Below the pieces are notes generated by a model that saw only the letters and a list, made by a program, of their open reading frames with translations, had not been told where the DNA came from and ran no database searches. The translations under genes and the position numbers were made by a program. Of a DNA stretch of 44,027 nt, positions 18,284-28,884 are shown piece by piece. Source of the stretch: a virus; the IMG/VR virus record IMGVR_UViG_3300032462_001665, positions 1 through 44,027 of that record. One strand, given 5' to 3'. Numbering within the stretch: position 1 is the first letter of the stretch; each line of letters starts with the position of its first letter.

Positions 18284-18835
18284 TTAACTACCAATTCCAT
18301 CTACCATAATCTGTTCGGCCCCAGGCAAATCAGATTGGTTGTAAACAACTTCAAATTGCAAATCAACGTCTAGTTTATAAGGAATATATCCTATTTCATC
18401 CCAAGGCACACTTGTGTCAAACTTAACAGAATAACTTTTCAACACTGCACACAAGGGCGATGATTTAAGGTCTGACAATAGACTTCCACATCGCAACTGA
18501 CAAATTGGCGGTGGAGCATAAGGTGCGCCCCCAGTGGTTTGAGTCATTGGATAAGTGCAAGCCTCGAAAGCTCTGAGCGATTCGATTATTGTCTTCTGAT
18601 CTCCAGCTTTACAAACAACAAAGTGGACAGTCCAAGATATTGCCCTGTTTTCAGAGTTTTGAAAACTCTTAAATGGCATTGATCTACCAATGGCATTTTC
18701 ATCTGGATAACTCGCACTCTTAGAGTCTGATATATCCGGCAAAATATTCATTGTGATCTTGATGTTCAATTCAGGAATGTTAATCCAACAATCATAAAGT
18801 GGAGTCAATGTGCCATCTGGCAATGTTGCGTACAT
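18284..18835 (-). CDS. Tail-tube terminator/initiator-type baseplate protein (gp48/gp54-like position)
   Basis: 183 residues. It has an APPPICQLRCGSLLSD motif and a late AVLKSYSVKFD...WDEIGYIPYKLDVDLQFEV beta region resembling the tube-like domain shared by tail tube, tube-initiator and hub proteins. It lies between the tape measure and gp53-like genes, where tube-proximal baseplate proteins are found in contractile-tail phages. The assignment rests on position and the beta pattern rather than a clear family signature. AAGGA precedes the ATG. Confidence 0.55.
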   Translation of the reverse strand: MYATLPDGTLTPLYDCWINIPELNIKITMNILPDISDSKSASYPDENAIGRSMPFKSFQNSENRAISWTVHFVVCKAGDQKTIIESLRAFEACTYPMTQTTGGAPYAPPPICQLRCGSLLSDLKSSPLCAVLKSYSVKFDTSVPWDEIGYIPYKLDVDLQFEVVYNQSDLPGAEQIMVDGIGS

Positions 18836-18847
18836 TTTTATTCCTTA

Positions 18848-21800
18848 TTAAGCATTTGGTGCGCCCATGTTCAATGCGGCCTTACCAGCAGTTTGCGTTA
18901 CCAACCCGACCGTGTTTCTGAAGAAATTAGCCGGTTTGTGAACCACATCCCTGGTTTTAGTATCTCCAGGACTTCCTCCACTACTTGTAATAGGAGTGCT
19001 TGATGGCTTCAAAGCAGTCAAAACTTGTTGGAATAATGTTATCAATGTATCCAATTTCGCATTATGGTCCCCAGCTTCACTTGCAATAGTTCCCAATTCA
19101 GGAGATGTGATCTCCGTTTTGGATGGCGACGATGACGCCTTATCTTGAGCAACGGCACTGTGCATATCCGAAATTCCAGTTGCTCTGGCTACGGGTTGCA
19201 TTGTGGCGTTTCCACTTTCATTGCCGCCCGGATTTGAAGAAATCAATCTTCCTGGTTCGCTCGAACCCCTGATTTTTTCTTCATTCTTGAAGAAGTTACC
19301 AAATTCTGCTCTTGGTGGACTCATGGCTTCACCGCCAGTCTGGAATCCAGCCTGTTCTCTTCTGATGCGAGTTGCTTCTTGGCTTTCTTTGAGTCTATCC
19401 GTGTAAGGGTTTTTATTCGCTCGCTCACGAATATTATCACCCAAAGCCCTTTGCATAGGCGTGTCTTTCATGCTCTCAGCAGCACTTCGCATATCGAGAT
19501 TGCCAATGGCAGAAGAGGGATTGATTGATTTGATGGCTGGCTTTAGAGGATCATTCTTTGCTTGAGCTTCCTTTATTTTCTTCTTAGATTCTTCTGTTAG
19601 CTCAAATCCACCACTCTTAGAAGCAGAAGCAGAAGCAGTTTGAGCGGCACTTGGCATCAACGCAGACTTGGCTTTGTCCCGCTGAATCTTACGCATATCA
19701 AGACGGTGAAATAGATTGCCAGCAGCAGCAGGCTTTGCTTGAGCTTCCTTTATTTTCTTCTTAGATTCTTCTGTTAGCTCAAATCCACCACTCTTAGAAG
19801 CAGAAGCAGTTTGAGCGGCACTTGGCATCAACGCAGACTTGGCTTCGTCCCGCTGAATCTTAATCATGTCGTTTTGAGCCTTGAAATTCAATCTGTCTCG
19901 AACGAACAAACCATCACCAGTCATCGCTTCATTGACCATTTGAGTCAAAGCAGTTGACATGCTTTGTTGAGTAATAGATTGATCTCTTAGCAATTGTGTT
20001 TCAATTGCTTTTTCGCTTGGAGTTCCTGCTCCACCGCCTGTGCCAGCACTTCCACCACTGCCCATGCTTGTTGCGGCAGTCATGTCTTTCAAGGCAGTGG
20101 CGAACATTGCCATCTTCTGAACCGGAATCTTATCCAATGCAGAGAAGTCTATTCCAGAATTGGAAATTGACTTCATGGCAATATCCATAGCCCCCAAGAC
20201 TTCTTCAACCTTGTTGAGTGCCATGACCATTCCATCAAGCTGATTTACAACTTCGTCAATCTCAGAAGATGGTGGCAACAACTTCATTGGTTGCAGAATA
20301 CCATTGTTGATTGCATTTGCCACGCCCATAAAGGCATATCCAAACATAGATGCTTTCCAACTTGCCATTATCGTCCAGAATGGATTTATTGAAAATTCAC
20401 TCATTCTCCCTGAGACATATGTGAAAACTTTATTTGCAATGTCAAAAGTCTTGGCCATAAATTTCATTTGAGATATAGCTTCAATCATCTCGTCGCTTGT
20501 CGGCAACAACTTCATAGGCTGGAAAATGCCATTGTTTATGGTGTTTGCCAATTCTGTGAAAGCGTTGCTGAATATTGAAGCCTTCCAGCTTGCAACCATA
20601 GTCCAGAATGGATTGATTGAAAGCTGATTCATTCTTTCTGAAACATAAGTGACCATCTGTTCGGCTGCTGCTATGCCCTTTGACATATTGCCCAACTGTG
20701 ACATGCCTGCTGTGATTTCATCGGCAGTCGGCAGATTAGTCATGATTGGCCTCAAAATTCCGTCTCGCACGAATAGCGTGATAGAATTGAACCAAGCTGC
20801 AAATATATCTGCATTAGCCGCCAACGCACTAATCGGCGAATCCTTCAAACACTTGCCAGCGTCCAAAGGAATAAACATAGCCGATAAGTTAGAAATTATG
20901 GTTGGCAACATAGTTATAACACGACTCATAGCAGACAAAATTTGGGCTGCCATCTGAATGGTTTGAGGTTCTGGTAATACAGTCAAAATAGGAAGAATGA
21001 TTCCATCAACCATGAATTGTGCTACACTGGTAAACCAATTTCTAAATGTATCTGTTTTTCCTTCTAGTTTTTGTTTAGCTGTTTCATCTATCGACACGCC
21101 AGAATCAATCAAAGGAATTAAACCATTTGCCATTTTGTTGATAACAGCAGGAACCAAAGTTATAACTTGACTCATAGCAGATAAAATTTGTGCCGCCATC
21201 TGAATGGTTTGAGGTTCTGGTAATACAGTCAAAATAGGAATGATAATGCCGTCTCGCATAAAGATGGCGATGCTCTTGAACCACTTTGCGAAATCGTTCT
21301 TGTAGACCATGATTTTATCAATTGGAAAATCTCTGTCCCAGAATTTTTCAGCCGGGTCACTCACAAGACCCATAGCACCAGACAAATTGGTAATCATTGG
21401 AACAATGCTGCCAGCAATTTTTGCCATCGCCGTTATCGTTTGAGATGCACTGCCAATGTCTATGCCTTTCATTTCCTTGTTGACTGGATTCACAATTCCA
21501 TCTCTCATGAACTCAGCAATGGACTGGAACCATATCTTGAATTGACCTTTGTTTTCTATGATCTTTGGAATTGGGGCCACGTCGAAGAAGCTGGAAGAAT
21601 CCGTTCCCAATGAAATCGCTTCAGCCAAATTTTTAATCATTGGCACAATATTCTTTGCAACTACAGCCATATTGCTGATAGTATTGGCAGCAGTTAGGAT
21701 TTGCTTAGGGTCTTTGAATTTATCATTGACTGGAATTACAATTCCTTCTTTTACGAATTCAGCAATAGCAATAAACCAAGATTTGAATTGATCTTTGTTG

Positions 21801-24800
21801 TCTATGATCTTCTGGAGCGGCGCTTTGTCGAAGAAGGTTTTTGGCTCCATCAATCCAATAACCGAGGCTAGACTTTCCAGTGTCACCTTTGTGCCACACA
21901 ACAACCTTGCTAAATCTAACACGATCACCGAAGCAGTTTGGAGACTCTTGCCATCGGGAAATTTATTGTTGATTGGTTCCACAATTCCTATGTTCACGAA
22001 CTCAGCAATTTGTGTAAAGTAATCAGCGAACTTGGTTTTGTTTTCTATGATCTTGGTGATTGGCGACTTCGTAAATAATCCGTCATCCATCAATCCAACC
22101 ATGCTGGCAAGAGAGCCGATAGCTTTACTGGTCGATTCCAAAACAGTGGCCAGCATAGTCATTTTTTTGGCTGCATCACTCAAACCAGTAGTGTCTTTGA
22201 TCGTTGCCATCGCAACGACAATTTTGTTTACAAATTCACCGACAGCATTGAAGAATCCATCAAATTGAGGAATTGCTGATTTTATTTTGTCTATAGGAGA
22301 ATCAGTGAAGAATCCACCCTGAGTTAACGGGGCAATCTTTTCACCCATGATCGTGATGGACGGTAAAGCAGCATTCAAAATCATAGCCATTGCTTGCAAT
22401 CCCTTGGCTGCACTCTTTAGTTCTTTGGTGTCGCCCAGGCTTCCACTAACTTTGTCGATGATTGTTCTAATAAGATCAACCATAGCCGGGAAGAACACTT
22501 CCATTTGGCCCTTGGCTTTTGTCATCTGCTTAATCGGAGAGCCGGTAAACCAACCACCCTGAGTCAAAGGCACAATCTTCTCGGATAAGGTGTTTAGAAC
22601 ATTGGAGACGAGTTCGACAATGGTTGAAACGGCTGTCAGGCTCTTGACCATCGACTTAGCAGAACCAACATTTACTTTGCCACCAATATCTTGTGCGAAA
22701 CCAACAATGGTTCCCACATAATCCATGATTGGCTGCTTCATCTTCTTTAATGCTTCAACACCAACACTCATAGCATCTTCTATTGGTACTGATTTCCAAA
22801 AACCTACACTGCCCTTCATTGACAACAGTTTGTCTTTAGCTTTCATCATTTCTTCTGTGACCGCACCACATGCAGCTAGAATTTCAGCAACACCTTTACC
22901 CATTTCTGCGGCTTGTTTAGGATTGAGTGATCCACCTATTGCTCTGGAAAACTCAACAATGGCATTAACGTATGCTTGAATTGGCAAACTGATGTATCTG
23001 AGGAAACTCTGACCAGCAAATAAATCTTTTTGTAATGTGGTCCTCATGAACTGGAACCATTTGGTTGCTGCTGGCATTGACAACAGTTTGTCTTTAGCTT
23101 TCATCATTTCTTCTGTGACCGCACCACATGCAGCTAGAATTTCAGCAACACCTTTACCCATTTCTGCGGCTTGCTTAGGATTAAGTGATTCACCTATTGC
23201 TCTGGAAAACTCAACAATAGCATTAACGTATGCTTGAATTGGCAAACTGATGTATCTGAGGAAACTCTGACCAGCAAATAAATCTTTTTGTAATGTGGTC
23301 CTCATGAACTGGAACCATTTGGTTGCTGCTGGCATTGACAACAGTTTGTCTTTAGCTTTCATCATTTCTTCTGTGACCGCACCACATGCAGCTAGAATTT
23401 CAGCAACACCTTTACCCATTTCTGCGGCTTGCTTAGGATTAAGCGATCCACCTATTGCTCTGGAAAACTCAACAATGGCATTGACATATGCCTGAATTGG
23501 CAAACTGATATATCTGAGGAAACTCTGACCAGCAAATAAATCTTTTTGTAATGTGGTCCTCATGAACTGGAACCATTTGGTTGCTGCTGGCATAGACAAC
23601 AGTTTGTCTTTAGCTTTCATCATTTCTTCTGTGACCGCACCACATGCAGCTAGAATTTCAGCAACACCTTTACCCATTTCTGCGGCTTGCTTAGGATTAA
23701 GCGATCCACCTATTGCTCTGGAAAACTCAACAATGGCATTGACATATGCCTGAATTGGCAAACTGATATATCTGAGGAAACTCTGACCAGCAAATAAATC
23801 TTTTTGTAATGTGGTCCTCATGAACTGGAACCATTTGGTTGCTGCTGGCATAGACAACAACTTGTCTTTGGCTTTCATTATTTCTTCTGTGACCGCACCA
23901 CATGAAGCTAGAATTTCAGCAACGCCTTTTGCCATTTCTACAGCCTGCTTAGGATTAAGCGATGACTTCATTGATTGGGCAATATCAACAACTGCACCAA
24001 TATAACCCTTTACTGGTCCCGCAAGAGTGTCAAGCGCACCAACTCCCATCCACATTAACTTGGAAATTATTCCAGCAAATAAACTCAATGCTCCCAACTT
24101 GCTCAAGCTGCCAACCGCACCAAGAACTTCATTGGCAATATTGCCTGCGGAACTCAAAATTGAAGATAATGCCTCGGCTATTTCTTTTCCATGAGCCGGG
24201 CTAACTCCTGTGATACTTTGGGACATGCTGATAATTGCAGCATTCAAAGCAACTACTGCTGGTGTTAAAACCAACAGACCGGCAGCACCCAACAGTGCTA
24301 GGGGTGCCATTACCAAGAACACACCTGTTGTCATGGCTAATCCCAACGCCGCCAATGCAGCGCCCATGCCTAGAACTGAGATAGAAATCGCAGCAGCGGC
24401 ACCAATTACGTCTCCCAATGCTTCGGCTACTTTACCGGCTTCTGCTGGATCGATGATGTTTTTCATCACAGACTTCGCCATGTAGACAACACTTGCTGCC
24501 AATGCTGTAATCGCTGGCGTCAAAGCCATCAATCCTATTGCTCCCAACCCGGCCATGAGTACGGTAGGCCAAATCAAGCCGCTCGCAACCAAGGCACCAA
24601 GTTGCCCTAATGCCCAGCCTGTTCCCATAACTGCAAGAGCAATAAATCCAGCAGCCATAAGTACGCCTGCTAAGTCTTTAGCTACTTTAGCTGCGGTTCC
24701 TAAATCTAATCCAAAGGAACCCATAACCTTTTGAGCCATGTATACTACGCCAGCAGCCAATGCCGTAATCGCTGGCGTCAAAAGCAACAATGCCCCGGCA

Positions 24801-27800
24801 CCTGCTGCCATTAGTCCAGCGAGTGCTAGAGCTTGCGGTCCACTGAAACTTAAAGCAAATGCTCCCAGGAGAGCTAATCCTGCTGATGCTCCCATAATTG
24901 CAAGAGCAATGAATCCTGTGGCTAATATCAATTCACCAATATTCATGGCTGCTTTAGCAGCGACTCCAGAGTCCATTCCGAATGCACCCATGATCGACGT
25001 AGAAGCCCAAATAACAGCAGAAGCCAAAAGGACTATGGCTGGGGTCATAATCAAAAGTGCTACAGCACCAACCGCCATGTCTTTAACAAGACCTGTTGAC
25101 TTCTTGGCGAATTCACCCAAAGCCTTTAGTCCGAAAGAAGCCCCAATGATTGCACCGGCGATGGCACCAGCAGCAACAATTAGTCCTGCAACTTGCGTTG
25201 CAACCTTAACTGCCGTAGATGGGTCCAGTCCGGCTACGCTCATGACGACCTGACCCATCTTGACCAGAGCCACGCCCAACAACATGATGACGCCGCCAAC
25301 CAACAATAATGCAGCAGCAGCCTTGCCTATTTCTTTTGCAATAGCACCTGGATTATCAATGATTTTTTTCCAAGTGCTGCCCTCTTGGAGTCCTTCTAAA
25401 CATTCAACAAATTCTTTTGCACCTGCTGCCATAGCTCCGGTGACACCGGCTACTGCTACAATTACTGCGGCTGTTTCAGCTACCGAACCGATGTTTAATC
25501 CCAACTTCGATAGAATGAGTCCAGTCATTGCTACAACTGCCGCACCAAGCAGAACAATAGCAGGGCCAATCAGCATTAAAGCTGCTGCGGCTGTGAGAAC
25601 TTTAGGATAAGATGTCTTAGCTTTTTCCGTGAAACTCTTCATCTTATCAGAACTTAGAGCTTCAAGAGCAACAAATCCAGCGGCGGCAATGGCACCACCA
25701 GCCAGAGCGACGGCACCTACTACTGCGGCTGTCTCAAGCACAGTTTTAATATCAAGTTTGAAAGCACTCATGATCTTACTAGACAAGAATACAATCGCAG
25801 CACCAAGGGCAATAATGCCTAAACCTAATATTGCGACTGCGACTGCGGCCTTAGCCATTTCTTTGCCACTAGCCAACATTCCAGCAAGATCGAATCCTTC
25901 TGTTTTCGGAGTGGTAGGAATTGATCCTGACTCTGCCGAAGCCATCTTCGTTTGACGGACAACTAACGATTGTTGTGCATCTTGGACTTTATCGCCAACC
26001 TTCTGAGACTTGATGTCATTCTTTTGCATTTTGACATCTTTCTTCTGCATCAAAGCATCTTTATCTTGTAACTTTCTGTCAATTCGTGCCTGCGTCTTCT
26101 CTGTCGGCGACATAGACGCTGCCTTGGCTTGTCCTGCTGCTTTGTCTGCTGCCCACTTTGACTTATCTGGAGATGATGCGGCTTTTGCTTCGACTGCCGA
26201 TTTGTCAGAAATAAGTTTTGACTTATCCATACAGACGCACTTGCGAATCGCTTTAAGCTCGTCATACATTTTTGGAAAAATGTCTTCGTCATCTATTTTG
26301 ATAGAATTAAGAGCTTCAGCTATTGGGTCTTTAGTCTTAGCCCTTACAAGAGGCTCGTCACCTTTAGGAAGACCGGCTTCAGGTCCGTCTTTCTTTGGAT
26401 GTCCAAATCCTAAAGTTCCCTTAATTAGTCCATATAGACTCTTTTCAAAAGTTTCCACATACCCTTCTTCGCCGGGTCTATTTCCATGTTTGTCCTCTAC
26501 TTTTTCTTGACCGAAAGTGCCTTTGAGGACTTTGAAAAGTCCTTGACGTTTATCTATTGTGGACAAAACACGCTTGAAGCTATCTAATTTTACAATTATT
26601 CCCATCGCCAATAAACCAATGCCAGTAATTGCTGCTGTAATGGCGGCTCCAATCACTAAGATTTTACCAATCAAGCTATTGAAGAACATTGAGAAACTCT
26701 TGTTTGTATAGTTTCTAATGTTGTCGTTGATTTCGCTCAAAGAGTGCTGCATATCAGTCAGTGGGTCAAGTTGTGACTTTTGAGCAGTGGCAAGCTCTTG
26801 TTCACCTTTACTGATTTGCGAAGTCAACTCACGCATTGCCGCTGGGTCTTTCAACGCCCGCTCAATTGCTGAAGAATCAATTGTTAGTTCTTGTTTGCCA
26901 GCCTCTTTCAGTCCGTCGTTTACACTGTTCATAGCATTTTGGATTGCTCCTCTTGCTACATCAGCTTCGCTTGTCCAGGATTGACCCAGTGCATTCAAAT
27001 CTGATTCAAAATCGCCACGACGTTTGCCGAAAGTAGCAAGTGCTTGATTCATGTCTTTTGCGCCCTTGGCAGCTTCATCCAAGGCGGTCAATACTTCCAA
27101 GTTCTTGCTCGTCTTCATTCTTCGCTCCTCTTCCATGAGCGAAGCTCTTTCTTCAAGTGTTAAATTTTGTTGACGCTTCTTGTTGATGTCAGAAAGACGG
27201 TCTGCCATGCCTTTGCCAGCTTCGTCCAAAGTCTCTTTAGCAGCTCGAAGTTCTCCAAGCTCCATTCCAATTGTTGACTTCATGGCCACGTTGATTTGAG
27301 CCTTGATAGGTTCACTTAACTGGTCAATTGCCTCAAAACTTTCTACTCCAAATCGCTTTAATACGTTTTCAAAACCTTTGCCCATAGCTTGTATGCCAGC
27401 TTTGGTTTTAGTAATCGTGCCAGTAGTCAATTCGGACATTCTGCCAACACTTGATGCTGCCATTAACAATAAGGCCCGGTTTGCGTCTGTTGCCTCAAGA
27501 AACAAGTTAGAAGAACTCGTCATCGCCTTCATCAAAGGCTGCATTTGACTTTCAATGCCTAACTTTTTGGCATTGGCACCAATTTCAATTACGTTTTTAG
27601 CTGCTGTTGCGGTTAAAGTGGCTGCGTTCCTCAAGGTGTCAATGAATTCTTTACTGCCCTTAATGACACCAGCTAGTTCATCGCCGGTCATGCCAGTATT
27701 ACGAGCAATTTCTCTCATGCCTCGGCCCATATCGGCAAGTTGCCCTATCGACATGCGACCTGCTTTGTTCCAACTTACAAATTCCTCACCGAGACTTCCT

Positions 27801-28792
27801 GCTTCCATTCCCAATTGTTTCTCGGTATTCAACTGAGTTTTGACAAGATTAGAAGCAACCTTTAGGTCTTTGATTCCATGCTTTAGTGCCTTGACGTATG
27901 ACTTTTGAAACACATCACGGTCAACACCAGTTTGTTTGGTTGTTGATCCAATGTCCTCAAAAGACCTCATCAATCCCATTGATTCTTTTGTCGCACCGGC
28001 TATTTCATAGCTAATGGATCGCATTTCTTGAACGATCTTTCGTTCTTTGTCAATAACTCCATTAAAGATTTCACCTAGAACATTAAATCCTAACAGATGT
28101 TTTTCTATTGCGTACATTTCATTGCTAATTTCAGACATGAAATTGCTCATGATGGTCAAGTCTTTTGAGACTGCCAATCCATCAATCATTCTGGTTGGAT
28201 CAGCCCCAGAATTTGACCGTCCACCTGCCCCGTTACTAGAACCACCTGTCTTGCCGCCAGCCGACTCTCCATCATCTGGAGCAGGAGTTGGTGTAGAAGG
28301 AGGACTAATTCCTTTTAGACAACTGCATAATTCACGGATGGCTTTTTCAACATAAATGTCATGTGTGTAGCCAGAACCCTTTTTGGAGAAGGTCTTGTAA
28401 AGACCATCACTGCTCTTAGACATCAGCTTTTCTTCTTTGCTGATGAATGGCTTGTCCTTCTTGTCCTTCTTTTCCTTTTTTGGTTGACCCTTAGATTCAG
28501 CCTTTTTTTCAATTCTTTTCTGAACAAGCTCTCTAAGGTTATCAACAACATCAGACAAGAAGCCTTTTTGCTCCTGCATTTCTCTAGCAAAGTCCTTGGT
28601 GTATTGCTCAAGAAGCTCTCGAACTTTTCCTAGACCTTCAGACTGATCACCATTTCCTTCTTTTTTGGCATCAATAGGACGTGGCGCTCCTACCTTGGAT
28701 TTCATCATCGTCCCAATAAGGGCTTTGATCTCGCCAAGTGACATATTGCTGGAGTCTATTTTTCGTCCGAGATTGTCTATTGCTGTGGCCAT
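18848..28792 (-). CDS. Tail tape measure protein (3314 aa)
   Basis: A very long, mostly helical protein placed just before the tube/baseplate genes. Charged N-terminus with Lys/Glu-rich coiled coils (about 1-160); helical region to about 680; an array of hydrophobic, Ala/Gly-rich hairpins (about 690-730 and 1020-1600); then modular repeats of about 75-110 residues with WF...IAEF/IAIFMRDGI...P motifs (about 1600-2890); polar, low-complexity C-terminus. Four consecutive 86-residue units at about 1655-2000 are nearly identical in DNA, and a 59-residue duplication lies near residues 2975-3080. Tape measure length sets tail length; at about 0.15 nm per residue this predicts roughly 0.45-0.5 micrometre. 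No lysozyme or peptidase domain was seen. Confidence 0.93.
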   Translation of the reverse strand: MATAIDNLGRKIDSSNMSLGEIKALIGTMMKSKVGAPRPIDAKKEGNGDQSEGLGKVRELLEQYTKDFAREMQEQKGFLSDVVDNLRELVQKRIEKKAESKGQPKKEKKDKKDKPFISKEEKLMSKSSDGLYKTFSKKGSGYTHDIYVEKAIRELCSCLKGISPPSTPTPAPDDGESAGGKTGGSSNGAGGRSNSGADPTRMIDGLAVSKDLTIMSNFMSEISNEMYAIEKHLLGFNVLGEIFNGVIDKERKIVQEMRSISYEIAGATKESMGLMRSFEDIGSTTKQTGVDRDVFQKSYVKALKHGIKDLKVASNLVKTQLNTEKQLGMEAGSLGEEFVSWNKAGRMSIGQLADMGRGMREIARNTGMTGDELAGVIKGSKEFIDTLRNAATLTATAAKNVIEIGANAKKLGIESQMQPLMKAMTSSSNLFLEATDANRALLLMAASSVGRMSELTTGTITKTKAGIQAMGKGFENVLKRFGVESFEAIDQLSEPIKAQINVAMKSTIGMELGELRAAKETLDEAGKGMADRLSDINKKRQQNLTLEERASLMEEERRMKTSKNLEVLTALDEAAKGAKDMNQALATFGKRRGDFESDLNALGQSWTSEADVARGAIQNAMNSVNDGLKEAGKQELTIDSSAIERALKDPAAMRELTSQISKGEQELATAQKSQLDPLTDMQHSLSEINDNIRNYTNKSFSMFFNSLIGKILVIGAAITAAITGIGLLAMGIIVKLDSFKRVLSTIDKRQGLFKVLKGTFGQEKVEDKHGNRPGEEGYVETFEKSLYGLIKGTLGFGHPKKDGPEAGLPKGDEPLVRAKTKDPIAEALNSIKIDDEDIFPKMYDELKAIRKCVCMDKSKLISDKSAVEAKAASSPDKSKWAADKAAGQAKAASMSPTEKTQARIDRKLQDKDALMQKKDVKMQKNDIKSQKVGDKVQDAQQSLVVRQTKMASAESGSIPTTPKTEGFDLAGMLASGKEMAKAAVAVAILGLGIIALGAAIVFLSSKIMSAFKLDIKTVLETAAVVGAVALAGGAIAAAGFVALEALSSDKMKSFTEKAKTSYPKVLTAAAALMLIGPAIVLLGAAVVAMTGLILSKLGLNIGSVAETAAVIVAVAGVTGAMAAGAKEFVECLEGLQEGSTWKKIIDNPGAIAKEIGKAAAALLLVGGVIMLLGVALVKMGQVVMSVAGLDPSTAVKVATQVAGLIVAAGAIAGAIIGASFGLKALGEFAKKSTGLVKDMAVGAVALLIMTPAIVLLASAVIWASTSIMGAFGMDSGVAAKAAMNIGELILATGFIALAIMGASAGLALLGAFALSFSGPQALALAGLMAAGAGALLLLTPAITALAAGVVYMAQKVMGSFGLDLGTAAKVAKDLAGVLMAAGFIALAVMGTGWALGQLGALVASGLIWPTVLMAGLGAIGLMALTPAITALAASVVYMAKSVMKNIIDPAEAGKVAEALGDVIGAAAAISISVLGMGAALAALGLAMTTGVFLVMAPLALLGAAGLLVLTPAVVALNAAIISMSQSITGVSPAHGKEIAEALSSILSSAGNIANEVLGAVGSLSKLGALSLFAGIISKLMWMGVGALDTLAGPVKGYIGAVVDIAQSMKSSLNPKQAVEMAKGVAEILASCGAVTEEIMKAKDKLLSMPAATKWFQFMRTTLQKDLFAGQSFLRYISLPIQAYVNAIVEFSRAIGGSLNPKQAAEMGKGVAEILAACGAVTEEMMKAKDKLLSMPAATKWFQFMRTTLQKDLFAGQSFLRYISLPIQAYVNAIVEFSRAIGGSLNPKQAAEMGKGVAEILAACGAVTEEMMKAKDKLLSMPAATKWFQFMRTTLQKDLFAGQSFLRYISLPIQAYVNAIVEFSRAIGESLNPKQAAEMGKGVAEILAACGAVTEEMMKAKDKLLSMPAATKWFQFMRTTLQKDLFAGQSFLRYISLPIQAYVNAIVEFSRAIGGSLNPKQAAEMGKGVAEILAACGAVTEEMMKAKDKLLSMKGSVGFWKSVPIEDAMSVGVEALKKMKQPIMDYVGTIVGFAQDIGGKVNVGSAKSMVKSLTAVSTIVELVSNVLNTLSEKIVPLTQGGWFTGSPIKQMTKAKGQMEVFFPAMVDLIRTIIDKVSGSLGDTKELKSAAKGLQAMAMILNAALPSITIMGEKIAPLTQGGFFTDSPIDKIKSAIPQFDGFFNAVGEFVNKIVVAMATIKDTTGLSDAAKKMTMLATVLESTSKAIGSLASMVGLMDDGLFTKSPITKIIENKTKFADYFTQIAEFVNIGIVEPINNKFPDGKSLQTASVIVLDLARLLCGTKVTLESLASVIGLMEPKTFFDKAPLQKIIDNKDQFKSWFIAIAEFVKEGIVIPVNDKFKDPKQILTAANTISNMAVVAKNIVPMIKNLAEAISLGTDSSSFFDVAPIPKIIENKGQFKIWFQSIAEFMRDGIVNPVNKEMKGIDIGSASQTITAMAKIAGSIVPMITNLSGAMGLVSDPAEKFWDRDFPIDKIMVYKNDFAKWFKSIAIFMRDGIIIPILTVLPEPQTIQMAAQILSAMSQVITLVPAVINKMANGLIPLIDSGVSIDETAKQKLEGKTDTFRNWFTSVAQFMVDGIILPILTVLPEPQTIQMAAQILSAMSRVITMLPTIISNLSAMFIPLDAGKCLKDSPISALAANADIFAAWFNSITLFVRDGILRPIMTNLPTADEITAGMSQLGNMSKGIAAAEQMVTYVSERMNQLSINPFWTMVASWKASIFSNAFTELANTINNGIFQPMKLLPTSDEMIEAISQMKFMAKTFDIANKVFTYVSGRMSEFSINPFWTIMASWKASMFGYAFMGVANAINNGILQPMKLLPPSSEIDEVVNQLDGMVMALNKVEEVLGAMDIAMKSISNSGIDFSALDKIPVQKMAMFATALKDMTAATSMGSGGSAGTGGGAGTPSEKAIETQLLRDQSITQQSMSTALTQMVNEAMTGDGLFVRDRLNFKAQNDMIKIQRDEAKSALMPSAAQTASASKSGGFELTEESKKKIKEAQAKPAAAGNLFHRLDMRKIQRDKAKSALMPSAAQTASASASKSGGFELTEESKKKIKEAQAKNDPLKPAIKSINPSSAIGNLDMRSAAESMKDTPMQRALGDNIRERANKNPYTDRLKESQEATRIRREQAGFQTGGEAMSPPRAEFGNFFKNEEKIRGSSEPGRLISSNPGGNESGNATMQPVARATGISDMHSAVAQDKASSSPSKTEITSPELGTIASEAGDHNAKLDTLITLFQQVLTALKPSSTPITSSGGSPGDTKTRDVVHKPANFFRNTVGLVTQTAGKAALNMGAPNA
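19558..19862 (-). repeat. Direct duplication of about 130 bp near the 3' end of the tape measure gene
   Basis: The block beginning near 19558 recurs 177 bp later near 19735. Both copies encode SALMPSAAQTASAS and SGGFELTEESKKKIKEAQAK; one copy has an extra six bases (SA). Confidence 0.9.
22820..23965 (-). repeat. 258-bp tandem repeats inside the tape measure gene
   Basis: The same sequence starts at 22981, 23239, 23497 and 23755, exactly 258 bp (86 codons) apart, with partial units on both sides. Middle copies differ by only a few bases; the outermost right copy is more diverged. The unit keeps the frame. Confidence 0.95.
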
Positions 28793-28884
28793 TTATACCT
28801 ACATTGCTATTCTGCTTCCCTAATAGAGAAGTTGATCGTTCAAGTTATTTAGTTAGTAGGGGGAAACTTATAAATTCGGTTGTT

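Noticed and set aside
22725-25955. Many plus-strand ORFs of 60-170 residues, some repeated every 258 bp
   Set aside because: Antisense shadows of the tape measure gene. Their Ala-rich make-up and repetition follow from the repeats on the real coding strand.
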